NCBI RefSeq assembly: GCF_963675165.1
Contig: NC_087377.1
Location: 8,635,122 to 8,699,121, forward strand
DNA: 64,000 nt
Direction of reading: 5' to 3'
Origin: Halichondria panicea
Lineage: Eukaryota; Porifera; Demospongiae; Suberitida; Halichondriidae
Both the position numbers and the translations under genes were made by a program. The stretch's first letter is position 1; each line of letters opens with the position of its first letter. The notes below the pieces were generated by a model. It saw only the letters and a list, made by a program, of their open reading frames with translations, was not told the DNA's origin and searched no databases. Shown here one piece after another: positions 9,833 through 20,394 of this stretch.

Positions 9833-12684
9833 TTACAGTAGCTTAAAATTGAGGATTTCTTCTGCCATGATCTTTCTAAATATGCACATTTGTTCCTTTT
9901 GTATAAGGAAATTATATTGATTAGTATTGTGCACTTATTGAGATATGTACCTCTTGAAAATCCCATGGCATTCCCATTGTTCGGTATAAGGCAAACTATA
10001 AAATGAATATTATGTGTTACTGAGTTCATATAATTATTATAATACTAGCTGACATTGTGAATGCATTGTACGTACAGTGCGTGATGAGCATACCTGTGAT
10101 GCAAAAACTCCACAATCATATCCGTTTGTTTGCTCAGGCTGATCCTATAATACATGATTGTAGGTATTTCAGTGTGTAAGTCGTACTTTACAAAACCTTA
10201 CAGTTTTATGAACATACTGCCAGTTCTCCCAATCTGGTATAGGAAGGTTTTGATCCTTATTCCTCTCTTCAAGAAAGGACCTTTTGACAAGACAACATTA
10301 TGTATTCACGTACCTAGCACGGCGTAATTATGTACCGTATTGTTTGCCAGTATTTTTCCTTATTTGCTTTGTATGAATCATAGTATTCCACAAGCTTTGC
10401 CTTGATGTCAATAACCTAATACAAAAATATATTTCCACGGTTTTTTACCTCTTGTAATTTACACGTTTTATAATGATATTTTAGTACCAGTAAGGTCCAA
10501 TGAATTCCCACATCGTTAATGACACATAAGAGGAGGTCCTTCTCCATTAGGTTTTCCTGTTGCAGTTGCATAATGTATAACACACCGATAGTTTTGGGCT
10601 CAGTATTACCTTTCTGTACCACCTCCTAACCCCTGAATAACCCGTTAAGCATAGCTTTGAGAAGAACTGTGATCCCAAGATAAAAACAGACTTTCCTATC
10701 TGTGAAAATTACAGTTGTAAGGATTTATCAATGCATGCATGGTCTTACAAACCTTTTGGGCTTCACTGGCTATAAGATTACCATACTCTGTCATAACCTA
10801 CATGTATACAAGAATTAGTTTAATCGTTCTGACAAAATTATGATTGCGTGGACTCACAATATCTGTCAGATATGCGTTTGTGAATAAGCAACTAGCCTGA
10901 CTGAGAGTCACAGGCATGGTCTGTAGTCCCTGTTCTGGACGTGATAATTCTAAGTTTTAATTGTGTTACTAAATTTATGTGTGTATATATACCTTCCAAC
11001 TGATAGAAGAGCATGAAGGGGTCTTGTTGTAGAACAGTTACTGTGCTAACAACTTCCACCTGTATGGTAACAGCTTTATCATAATTGTCATTGTGTCAGC
11101 GTTGATCTTCACATCACTGTGGATGAGCTAATGCTTACCTTTGAATCATCAATGTGGAACCACTGTGTGGGGTCCTCATGGGAACAAACAAATGATGTGT
11201 AGTGGTTCACACCAAATCCAATTTCTAAGTATCTTATAGCAGCCACAAGTTTGTATCTAGCTGTCTTTTTCTCTCCACAAACTGTGAGTAGTGTACTCTA
11301 TGGTTTATAGGAAATCCATTGGTGGTTTAATCATAAAGTGTAAATTGCTTGCTTACTTGAATCTGAACTTGTGGTGATCCATCACTGCACAAATTAATGT
11401 ATATGTTTTAATTGACATCATCTTTTTTGCGGTACATATCACTTACTTGCTTCGGGTCTTTGAGACATGTACAGCTAGTAATCTAGGAAAGTCAATTATG
11501 CGTGCTTCTTTTATTTTCTTGCCGTTCTTACATCTATTGAAATAAAAATACATGATCCCTATTAAGTAAGTGTTTACACATGTTGTTAGTGTAGTTATCA
11601 ATGTCTATGATTAGATTATTGAGCCTGCTGCCTGTGTGTCATCATTACTCAATACTCATTACTCAATGCACAGCTGTACACATGTACCTTGAGCAAAAGC
11701 GATCTACTTCCACTTTCGAAGATGTAAAATCAGTTATGAGATCCTGGATATGGGCTTTTCTGGGACCCTTTTAATAGACAAAATGAGTATGTTGTATATA
11801 ATTATGACGGTCTAATTACATGTATGTGTAGCTCAATGCACAGCTGTGGGTTTGTTTGGGAACATACGTCGCCACATTGGGGGCAGGTTACTGTATGGAG
11901 AAACCAAAGAGTCAGTCATTATGTAGTAATTGTACGAATAAAATGTGTACCAGAATCTTTTTCCATAAAAAAGCAACACTCCTTGAGCACCTTCTCTGAT
12001 CTAAAAAAAACTTGTAATAATTAGCGGGCACTGTATAACACCTAAATCTTATTACCTTTGTGATGTGCTGCACAAACTGTTGATTAAAAACACAAAAAAA
12101 GCATGTGCATCGTCAGGACGTCCAGCAACAAAGCAAATATTAATGTCTGCATAAAAATATGGTGTCACCACCTACATGTTATTCTGTATAATACCTTGTA
12201 GATAGGATGGTAACATGTCCATTTTAATGAATGTCTTTTTTGCTTCCCTTTCGTATAGGTACACATCGTCAAGGTATCTCAGAAGCTCTACTGTGCACGT
12301 CTTGCCTGTATGTATGGATTCGTTGCTACGGCAGGACATTCATAGTTATAATTAATTATACGGACTATATACACAAGACTTAATAATGTCCTTATTTATT
12401 GTGTTACCTGAATTACACAGCGTGCACTCTTCTTCGTTATGATTCTCTGCAATATGCCTCATCCTATTCATAAAATGCCCATGGTTAACTAAACACTGAA
12501 ACACACTGCTTGCATAGCAGGTATTTCCAGCATTCCGGATTCCTTTGGGTCTGCTAAGGTTGGACAAGTAGATACCTCTACAAGAAGGAGAAGACTTAGA
12601 ACTATCTCTAGAAGGAGAAGAAGAACTGGAAGTCTTTGCACCCTTGCCTACTTTGCCTAAGCTAAGACTTAGTCTTTTAGCCAT
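9833..12684 (-). CDS. Transposon-encoded USP-ULP1 double protease
   Basis: Many small exons link in phase from Met at 12,684 to the stop at 9833-9835. After a Ser/Lys-rich leader comes the USP Cys box GIRNAGNTCYASSVFQC, then DDAHAFFVFLINSL, a zinc ribbon (TCPQCGD ... FCSR|CKNGKK) and the USP His box GVNHYTSFVCSHEDPTQWF with HIDDSK, ending DPFMLFYQLE. The next exon continues in phase (G|AA) into a complete ULP1/C48 domain: FILGSQFFSKLCLTGYSGV, RRWYRK, His in NDVGIHWTLLVID, Asp in EYYDSYKAN, Gln and Cys in PEQTNGYDCGVFASQ, then MGMPWDFQE and EEILNFKLL. Main exons: 12,684-12,408; 12,305-12,195; 12,146-12,056; 12,000-11,951; from 11,890; about 11,264-11,139; about 11,070-11,017; about 10,963 to 10,094; 9995-9951; 9895-9833. 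USPs remove ubiquitin and ULP1 enzymes remove or process SUMO-like proteins. All catalytic residues are present. The fusion is read from phase, not from a transcript. Confidence 0.8.
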
Positions 12685-13013
12685 TTCAACACTATTTCAC
12701 AATAGAATTTAGTGGTGCCATGCACATGCTGCGCTGTGTAATGTGCAGCAATGTCCAGCCCCACCCCCAATTTTCCTGCTGACTCAGCGTTGCAAAAGGG
12801 TTAAAATTGCCTGGCTAACCGTTCTCTTATTAACGGCTTGTGTCAAGCAGGCTATTAAGCTTCTCGCATCTATTGCTGAGAGCTCGGCTGAGAGCACTAC
12901 ACCCAGTACATCCACTTCATTGTCAACGCCTTCACAGCATGGTAAGTGTTAAGTGCAGCTAGCTAGCTTGAGTTTATGGAGTTCTCTGTAGATCTTTTGT
13001 ACTCTGTACTATA

Positions 13014-13520
13014 CCATAGTAGAGGGATAGGAAACGAAGTGGTGCACGTGATGATTTTACATTGAATCTGCAGTGGAGCCTTGAAAATTATCCGCGCTAC
13101 GCCCTATGAACGAGGCTATTAAGCACATTTTTGCCGGGTAACTCCCAAAGCTGTGTTTCCTCGAGACATCATCTCTTTCAGCAACTTATAACACGCCTAG
13201 TCCATGAGCCACGTGTAGTACTTGCTAATGACTGACCACACCCAGTAAAAAGAGACTTTCCAATAAAGTTATATGTTCCCAAGGCTGTTTTAGAGCTATT
13301 GGAACATGTAACGTGTAAGCGTGCTGGTTATGACTACTACAATAGGTATAGACCTTGAAATATAAGTGAGTTGCACGGACTAAGCACAGTTACTTGTAGT
13401 TTATTATGCACTGAGTGTAGAAATAGATATTGTTGTGATGGCCTCGATTAAACCGCAGCGTAGCGCGGATGTTACTCGAGATACCAACCGTTTCCTATCC
13501 CTCTACTCTTCAATCTATGA
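13014..13520. mobile_element. Small TIR element (relative of 4,050-5,631)
   Basis: Ends CCATAGTAGAGGGATAGGAA at 13,015 and the inverse near 13,520 (CCTATCCCTCTAC...CTATG), about 500 bp apart. No open frame of note. It sits inside the IS3EU-like element, so it inserted later or was carried along. Confidence 0.6.
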
Positions 13521-13629
13521 CTATACTAAGCTATAAGTACGTACGTGCTAACATGGTGCTAATTATAAGGCACATCTTTATTGAGCTAGAGTGATGTGTG
13601 ATTGTGTGAAAATAAGTATCACATTAATA

Positions 13630-14037
13630 CCATATAAGCGTTTTTTAAAGCGCCCCTCTAAAGATGCGCCATGAAGCCTCCAAAGTAATTTTTGAAACTC
13701 CTAATGGAGCTCCACCACGTGTGAGTAATTATTTTTTGACGGTGCATTGGTAAATAGAGGTAAAATGAGCAAGCCAATCACAGAATTCTTCCTTCCACAT
13801 TTGGGCCACACAGTGCCTCTTTAACGTGTGCAACGTACGCACAGGCCTGTTGGAAGAACAAGAAAACTGCTGCAGGTGCCATGCACATGCACAGTCCATT
13901 TGCAAAGCTGTTTTTTTACCTCCAATTAGAAGGCGCTCTTCTAAAGACTCGAAACTAATTTTCCAACCTCATAATAGAGCCACCTTTACCAGCGTAATTA
14001 TTTTAATGTGGCGCCTTAAAAAGAGCTTATACGGTAT
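13630..14037. mobile_element. MITE with ATATAAGC/GCTTATACGG ends
   Basis: CCATATAAGCG...AAAGCGCCCCTCTAAAGATG at 13,630 is mirrored by GTGGCGCCTTAAAAAGAGCTTATACGGT at 14,037. The inside has two imperfect copies of a segment around CTAAAGA...CGAAACTAATTTT. Non-coding. Confidence 0.55.
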
Positions 14038-14140
14038 GGCCATTGGACAAATAAATTTTGGTATAATCAAGAGTAGAATAAATTGAGAGTGGTGCTATAT
14101 AATTAGTGCATACACAATCTTACTAATAATGATCCATTAG

Positions 14141-16679
14141 GTGTGAGGCATGGTGCCAGTGGGTCATGCAGCAGAGCCGTAGAAGCCCTTCGTTCCGTTA
14201 GGGAACGACTCCAAGAAGGAACGTCTTCCAGGGAACGACTCCAAGGGGGAACATCCGAGCAGAAGGCAAACTTTGCCCCATATGAGAGAAAGAGTTCAAC
14301 GAAACACAAGAGTTGGACTGTGAAGTTAGTCTGTCTCAGCAGTACAGAAGCAAAAAAAGTACCCTGCAGTGTGTATGACCGAAATGTGCTTGTCAGTGCT
14401 GGGTTAGGAGAAAAAAAGACAGTAATCCCAGACATAGAATGCTCTGCAAAGGACTTCAACGAAATCATAATCTCATCATTCTCCAAGTTGAATGGGTGTG
14501 GAGGGTTCGAGCTGCTTCGATGTGTTCCAAATACTAAAGATCTGGAATTAATTTCACCAGTAATTGCAGCATCTCCCAAGGTACTAAAGAGCGTCATTGG
14601 CAATGGCCGGGTATTCATCCGACCCATTCAAAAAAGCTTAGATGTCAATCCTATAGCAGGAAACTCTAATGAGGTAAAATACAGAACATGCACCTTCAGC
14701 TAGTGGCTACATGTATAATTATCTATCTCTAATAGCTAAAGGAGAAGTGTTTACACTGTGACATTAAAGTGCCAGTGGTTGACCTACGTGCTCACGTTAA
14801 CATTTGCAAGTGGAAGAAGTCAAGGTACTTGCCATTAATCAATTATAATTATGTATATACTGTACAGTCTGAGCCGTGGACTCGAATCAGACAGTGATTC
14901 AGACGACTTTGAAGACCCTGTTCCACCAAGAAGGCCTCCTTTGAGGTTGATACTTTACAAAAATTAATGATGATTTAACAATGTCATTAATTGCTTTACA
15001 GCTTGAAACGAGAACTTCATTGGGATAGTGATGACACTTCCCCCCCACCGAAGAAGCCAACATCAGAGCCCCTTATTTCAATTTCTTCTGAGTCTGACAA
15101 TGATGTAAGTAGGAAGTGTATACATTTACTAGATTTTTGATGATATCTTTTACTACAGGTTGAACAAACCGAGCAAGAGATGATAGACCGTGCAATTTCT
15201 CTCTCTAAGAACAACAGGTAATTTACGCAAGTTGGTTGTAGTTGAGATTAAATGAATGCCTTATTCAGTTCTGAATCAATTGCAACAATAGCAGACCTTC
15301 TGAAGTCTCTCTCCAAGTATGTGACAGTGAAGAAGTGACTGTAACTGTGAGACGGGAAAATGTTCTCGACGATGCTTTACGCACCGTTAGGCGTGGTTCT
15401 TTTCCAATCGACCACACTATCATTGTAAGAAGGTACTTTACATTGGCCACTATAATTGATTGCATGTGTTACTGTAATATAGGTGGAGTTTCTTGGGGAG
15501 GCAGGTGAAGATGGGGGTGGTTTAAAACGGGAGTTTTGGTGTCTCCTGTTTAAGCAAGTGAAGTCATCTTTGTTTGAGGGGGTTGGAGATCGCCTGGTGC
15601 CAAGGCATGATGTTGTTGCACTGCAGGTTCACTATTCTTATGTATAGATTTGCCTCCATTATAATTATGCTATTCTAGAACAAGAAATTTGAACATGTTG
15701 GCAATTTGATTGCTATGGGGTTACTCCAAGGCAGCAGTGGTGTTCCATTCATTGCACCTCCGATATACGAGTACTTATGTGGCGTGAGTGCAGAATCGGT
15801 GAATGTCAGTGTGGAGGATGTTCCGGCTTACGAAGTCAAGGAATATATCTCTCAGGTGAACACCTTATCATTATTAAAAAATAATATATAACTGCATGAT
15901 TTCTTTTTAAGATCGAGGCAGCTGAATGTAATGAAAGCCTTAGACAGGCTTGTCAGAGTGATATCGACACTGCACTTGAAGCTGGGTACACCAAACCCAT
16001 TGCTTCCATCACCATGTCAGAGAAACCTGGGCTTGTAAAAGCACTATTGCTCCACTTCGTTGTGTACCGAAACAAAGCAGTTCTGGACCAGTTGCGAGCT
16101 GGGCTCAACATTCTAGGGATGAGGGAGGCCATGTCCAAGTACAGTGAGATTCTAAAACCATTCTTTGTTGAAGGAATGCAACCACCTCTTTCAGCAAGTA
16201 GGTTGGCATCCCTCTTAATTTGTTTGTTACCTCCATTTTATTTTGTTCAGATATGATTAGGTCTCTGATAGGTGACGTGCATTTTTCAGAATCTGGAACT
16301 TCTGAATTAGTCAAAGAGAAAGCGTCGTATATGCTTTTTTTGGATATGTTGCATAACATACAAGGTAATAGGTAATTAGATTAAAAATCATGCTACACTA
16401 AACGGCTTCCCCCCGATTTATGCAGATGGAGGCAGCGAGTCAGGGTTGAGCCTTGGTCAGGTTCTAAACTTCTTCACTGGCAGTGACTACCCACCTGTTT
16501 TGGGCTTTGATAGTCGAAACCCTGTGAGTATTCACTTCAGCTCCACTTCAAACTATCCCTTGGCCTCAACATGTGCATTGCAATTAACATTGCCAACCAA
16601 GTTTCATGATGATGAACTCCGGTTTAAAGAAAACATGGAGTATGGAATACTAAACCATGGAGGTTTTGGAATGTGCTAA
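14141..16679 (+). CDS. HECT-type E3 ubiquitin ligase carried by the IS3EU-like element
   Basis: Eleven exons splice in phase: 14,141-14,673; 14,736-14,824; 14,868-14,945; 15,002-15,104; 15,159-15,217; 15,295-15,424; 15,483-15,626; 15,679-15,855; 15,912-16,197; 16,251-16,364; 16,426-16,679. Exon 2 holds a C2HC knuckle like a UBZ finger (CLHCDIKVPVVDLRAHVNIC). Exons 3-4 are acidic and proline-rich. Exon 5 has a UIM-like helix (EQEMIDRAISLSKNN). From exon 7 on it is a HECT domain: VEFLGEAGEDGGGLKREFW, HVGNLIAMGLLQG, and the active-site Cys in LASTCALQLTLP (codon 16,572-16,574), with the end GILNHGGFGMC. HECT enzymes accept ubiquitin on this Cys and pass it to substrates. No Met lies in the first exon, so an upstream start exon is missing from the model. 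It is convergent with the transposase (339 bp between stops). Confidence 0.8.
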
Positions 16680-16855
16680 CACTAACATTCGTGTATTTTT
16701 CAGATATAATCAGCTATCAGTGTTTTTTCGATTCACATTCATTACTACCATGACAGTTTAATTTTGGCATCACATATGTAATCACTTTTGTGCCTCATCA
16801 CTTTCGTCAAATATATGGTATATACCTTATATGATTGATTCTAATAACAAGTTAA

Positions 16856-17012
16856 CAAAATTAATTTATTCAACATCACATGACAAAACAAATATAAACA
16901 CTAAAACACTAGCTATATACAAATTAATTAATATGTAGCCAAAATTAATTTATTCAGCATCACATGACAAAACAAATATAAACACTATAACACTAGCTAT
17001 ATATAAATTAAT
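16856..17012. repeat. Two-copy ~80-bp tandem repeat between convergent genes
   Basis: CAAAATTAATTTATTCAACA with the following ~60 bp is repeated once, nearly unchanged. It lies in the 3' flank shared by the HECT and transposase genes, so it may overlap both 3' UTRs. Confidence 0.65.
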
Positions 17013-17017
17013 TACAG

Positions 17018-18543
17018 TCACTGACATGCTTCAACATAAGCCCGAGTGATAATATACAAAGATATCCCAAGATCATCACAGGTTTCAAGAGGATCAACAG
17101 CATGTGCTAGCTCAATGTGCTGCTCTCTACTTATGCAATTCCTAGTCTCAGGAATAGTGACACGATCAAGATCATCAGACACAGTGACGGGACCTTCCCA
17201 GTCAATTCCAAAATATTCCTACAATAAATCACATTGTGATAACACTGAAGAAAACATTAATAACTAACACTCTAACACCCAAAACAATTACATTGTACTC
17301 TTACCAATGTATCACTTGCAACACCTTGTATAGCAGCAGCATCACCTGACCCTTGTAACAATCCTTTCGTCCACAACTGGTATGGAGTCTGATTCTTCTC
17401 AGTTCTTAAACGATGATGAGCATACGATTGGCGAAATTCATCCAAATGGCTGTTGATTCGGGGGATATATATGTAATGCAAGGAAAACAGGTCTGTATTG
17501 CACAGAGGGTCCAACAATCCATCTTCTTGTAAGGAGGAGAACACCTCGTAGTAGAGTGATATGCATCCTGTGAATAGGTCCCTCCACAACCTCTCAATTC
17601 GTTGATTGTGGACACTCCGTCCTGTAATAAAACTTTTACGTCCGGGCCCACGTTCTGGATGATCAAGCATAAACTGAGACACCAGCACATTTTCTCCTCC
17701 CTTGTCACTTCGGACTCTAGAGGGTAGACCATACTCATGAACTGCACTCAAAAAACTGTCTAAAACTGTCTCTGCCCTGTTGTTTGTGGAAGCTTTCATA
17801 TATACAGGGAGTCGGGAGTAGCCGTCAATGCCTCCATGTATGACAATACGCCATTTAATGAGCCTATGATAACCGTCTATGTGCCAGAGGCTGTTTGGCA
17901 TGCATACATTATATTTTCGCCGGTGGAGAACTTGCCGGAAGCGTGAAGCCACACCAATGGGATCAATTCTCTTCAGACTTTCCCTGACTCTTGCGCGCTG
18001 GATCCGAATACCTATACTCCACAAAAAGCCACTTAGTGATCGTTCTCCAGAATTAGGATGCGTCCTGATAAAATTTGTTGTAATATCATCAAGCTCAGAA
18101 TCGCTCAACCCTGAGAATGTTATCTCATCTTGCATTCCGTATTGAACTATTCTTCTCCTTATTGTACGAGATGAAACGCCTAACATTTTCCCAATGGCTG
18201 TAGTTGAAAAATGAGCTTTTAGCAGCAAAATAAGGCTTTCTTCACTAATTGGTATTTGTGGTCGTCCCCTAATGTGACAACGGTGTTCATCATCAATCAC
18301 CTCATTAATACACACAACTATGTTTCTCACATGTTCAACTAATATTTCTCCACATCCAAAAGGTAACAAATCTTCAGCACTCAGAATATCTCCAAGGACC
18401 ATCTCAGCAGTACAAAGTGCATCTTCGACAACAGTTAAATCACCTTCAAGTATCATCATGTTTGTTCTCGTAATAGTATCTTCAGCCTCAAGCAAGAAGT
18501 CAATCATCTCAGAAGCTGACATTCTAAGGAAAGAAATCGCCAT
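17018..18543 (-). CDS. IS3EU-like integrase-core (DDE) transposase, 479 aa
   Basis: Exon 1 (18,543-17,305) and exon 2 (17,218-17,018) join in phase 0 (DTL|EYF). Met at 18,543 begins a helical leader. A helix-turn-helix follows (ISEESLILLLKAHFSTTAIG, VSSRTIRRRI). The rve/DDE core has Asp in WHIDGYHRLI, Asp in RVRSDKGGEN and Glu in NQRIERLWRDL. The exon 2 part (EYFGIDWEGPVTV...) is a small C-terminal domain. It would catalyse strand transfer of the 5997/20,010 ends. The frame has no stops, so it could be functional. Cellular genes of this kind are often annotated only as integrase core domain proteins. Confidence 0.82.
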
Positions 18544-18596
18544 GTGAGGAAAATGGTACCTAACAGTGAGGGTGTGTCTTTATAGACTTATTTGTG

Positions 18597-19170
18597 CACT
18601 TGTCAAAGTAATGCCCCACCTCCCCCCTACCGGGGATAGGTGGGGATTAGTTGGGGATTAGACTTGAAGTTGCTCCCCTACCTCAGAGGAGGTCTGACAT
18701 GCACGAATCACTACAAGTTCAGTACATTGATATCATTGCGGTCACGTGATAATGTCCAGGCCAAATGCACTGAACTTGTAATGCACTGAACTTGTAGTGA
18801 TTCGTGCACGCATGTCGGACCTCCTCTGTCCCTACCTAGGGGACTTAGACAGATCACCTGATGCATGCATTGGGTCAAAAAATCACATGCCATACTCATC
18901 CTTCCAACACATGCTGAGTACAGTGAGAGCAGTTTATTAATCCTAAGCTAATCTCTGCCTTTTTGCTTTATAAGAGTATAGCTGTCAATATTTATATAGT
19001 GATTCTGTATTTGTTATCTTCTCGCTAGTGATAGGTCTATTCCCCACATAACCCCCATGTTGTACTAGGGGGATTAAACCAAATAACATGCCCAAAGGTA
19101 GGGGTATTATATCATGTGATTGGTCTAATCCCCACCCCCGGTAGGGGAGGGGGAATTAGATTGACAAGTT
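18597..19170. mobile_element. Small TIR element with an internal hairpin
   Basis: ACTTGTCAAAGTAATGCCCC with CCTACCGGGG at 18,597 is matched inverted by CCCCGGTAGGGG...CTAATCTGACAAGT-like sequence near 19,165. Within it, 18,683-18,830 forms a long hairpin (arms containing CACGAATCACTACAAGTTCA). Non-coding. It lies upstream of the transposase start. Confidence 0.55.
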
Positions 19171-19657
19171 CATTAGCCTTCATTACATTGTAAAGCATTA
19201 CAAAGTTTAATATTCTAGGTAGGTATATGCATACAATAGCTCACGTCCAGTTTGGGGAGGGACGTCCTTTCCCCACAATATAAATACATACGCATACACG
19301 TCATTCTGTTAGGCTACCTATGATTTTGAGAAGATCCTCAACCTTACACCATGACTCTTTTATACTTACAAGAACAAACGAACAAAGTAGAAAACGGTTG
19401 TGTTAGCCTACTAAACTAAAGATTAATAAAACAGTACCAAATAATTATAGTACCTTAATACTCTATGCCCTCCCTCAATCGAATTAATCAGCTTGGCTCA
19501 CTTATCATGCTCTTGATCTTGGCAAAGAAAATAGCTGCTATTATTGTAGGTGAGAACTAGAGTAGAGACCACGCCCTTTACATAGCAGTCTCATAGAAAG
19601 GGCGTGGTCTTCAGTAGAAAGTGCTGATTTTACTAGGCCTTGAATCGAGGCTAGGCT

Positions 19658-19718
19658 GACACGTTCTTAGCCTCGAGACCACGCCGATTGAAATAAGACG
19701 TGGTCTCGAGGCTAACAC
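19658..19718. repeat. Hairpin of the CCTCGAGACCACG type
   Basis: TTAGCCTCGAGACCACG and its inverse CGTGGTCTCGAGGCTAA are separated by about 20 bp. It resembles the TAGCCTCGA MITE ends seen elsewhere. Confidence 0.6.
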
Positions 19719-19784
19719 CTTCTTGAATATCAAACATCAATGTCTACGATTGAGAGGTCGAAATCATAGACTAAATCATCACAC

Positions 19785-20010
19785 AGGTTGCATGTAGATC
19801 GAATATCAATTGGCGCGGCATTATCAAACTATCAAAAATGTATGGGCGGCCCACTTTTGGATCGATTATGTACTAAAGATCTTGGCCTATCCATTGTAGA
19901 TATTTTTCGATCATCAAAAATGTATGACCGTGCCCACTTTTGGATCGATTATGTACTCACGATCTTGGCCTATCAATTGTCGATATTTTTGTCCACTTTG
20001 GCGCTCCATA
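19785..20010 (-). repeat. Right TIR with tandem subterminal repeats
   Basis: Inverted counterpart of 5997-6262 with about two to three of the same units, diverging toward the inside. It carries the same terminal GGCGCTCCATA and the flanking AGTCAG. Confidence 0.8.
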
Positions 20011-20394
20011 AGTCAGAGCATGCAGTCAGAGCATACTCTAGATGGGCGTGGCCATCTAAGCATAGTCTAGTCAGCGAGGGGTCCGACACTGGAATTTTTA
20101 GCGTACAAGATTTCAAAATCTCGAGATTTCGGGAAGATTTCGAGATTTCACGAAGATTTCAGAGATTTTAGAGATTTCACCAAAGATTTCAGAGATTTCA
20201 CAGAGATTTCCCCACATGCATCACTGGGGTTGAAGATAATTCTGTTATTATTGAGTGTGTCTAACTATAGTCCAGCCTAGCTACTGTAATACTTATCAGG
20301 AAACATAATTTATATTATGAACATTCAGAATTAACACAAAAAAATACTATAGGTATACGTATACTAAGCTAGCTAGCTATATAGCTATACAGAT

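Larger units (their letters stand above)
6500..12841. mobile_element. Mutator-like element (MULE), 6.3 kb, nested in the IS3EU-like element
   Basis: TIRs of about 60 bp: ACAGGCCATTAATAAGAGAA at 6500 and, inverted, ACAAGCCGTTAATAAGAGAA ending at 12,841. They extend through GGTTAGCCAGGCAATT and CAACGCTGAGTCAGC. The flanks GTCAAAGCA (6491-6499) and GTCAAGCA (from 12,842) read as a 9-bp TSD that has lost one base. Nine-bp duplications fit Mutator elements, as does the MULE transposase inside. It encodes two minus-strand genes, a USP-ULP1 protease (9833-12,684) and the transposase (6767-9775), whose start lies 57 bp after the protease stop. Confidence 0.85.
5997..20010. mobile_element. IS3EU-like DNA transposon, 14.0 kb, carrying transposase and HECT ligase
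   Basis: The left end TATGGAGCGCCAAAGTGGAC at 5997 reappears inverted as the right end at 20,010. The ends are flanked by the direct repeat AGTCAG (5991-5996 and 20,011-20,016), a 6-bp TSD. The TIRs run about 230-260 bp and contain tandem subterminal repeats. Ends of the form TAY...RTA with 6-bp TSDs are, as I recall, the hallmark of the IS3EU superfamily, and the integrase-core transposase at 17,018-18,543 agrees. The interior also holds the HECT gene (14,141-16,679), a nested Mutator-like element (6,500-12,841) and small TIR elements, so its own sequence is about 7 kb. Confidence 0.8.

Noticed and set aside
14103-14627. Minus-strand 174-codon frame
   Set aside because: Shadow of HECT exon 1 on the opposite strand, with no domain.
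5997-20010. Polinton (Maverick) because of 6-bp TSD, long TIRs and an integrase
   Set aside because: No polymerase B, packaging ATPase, protease or capsid genes, and the ends are TAT...ATA; the integrase type fits IS3EU better.
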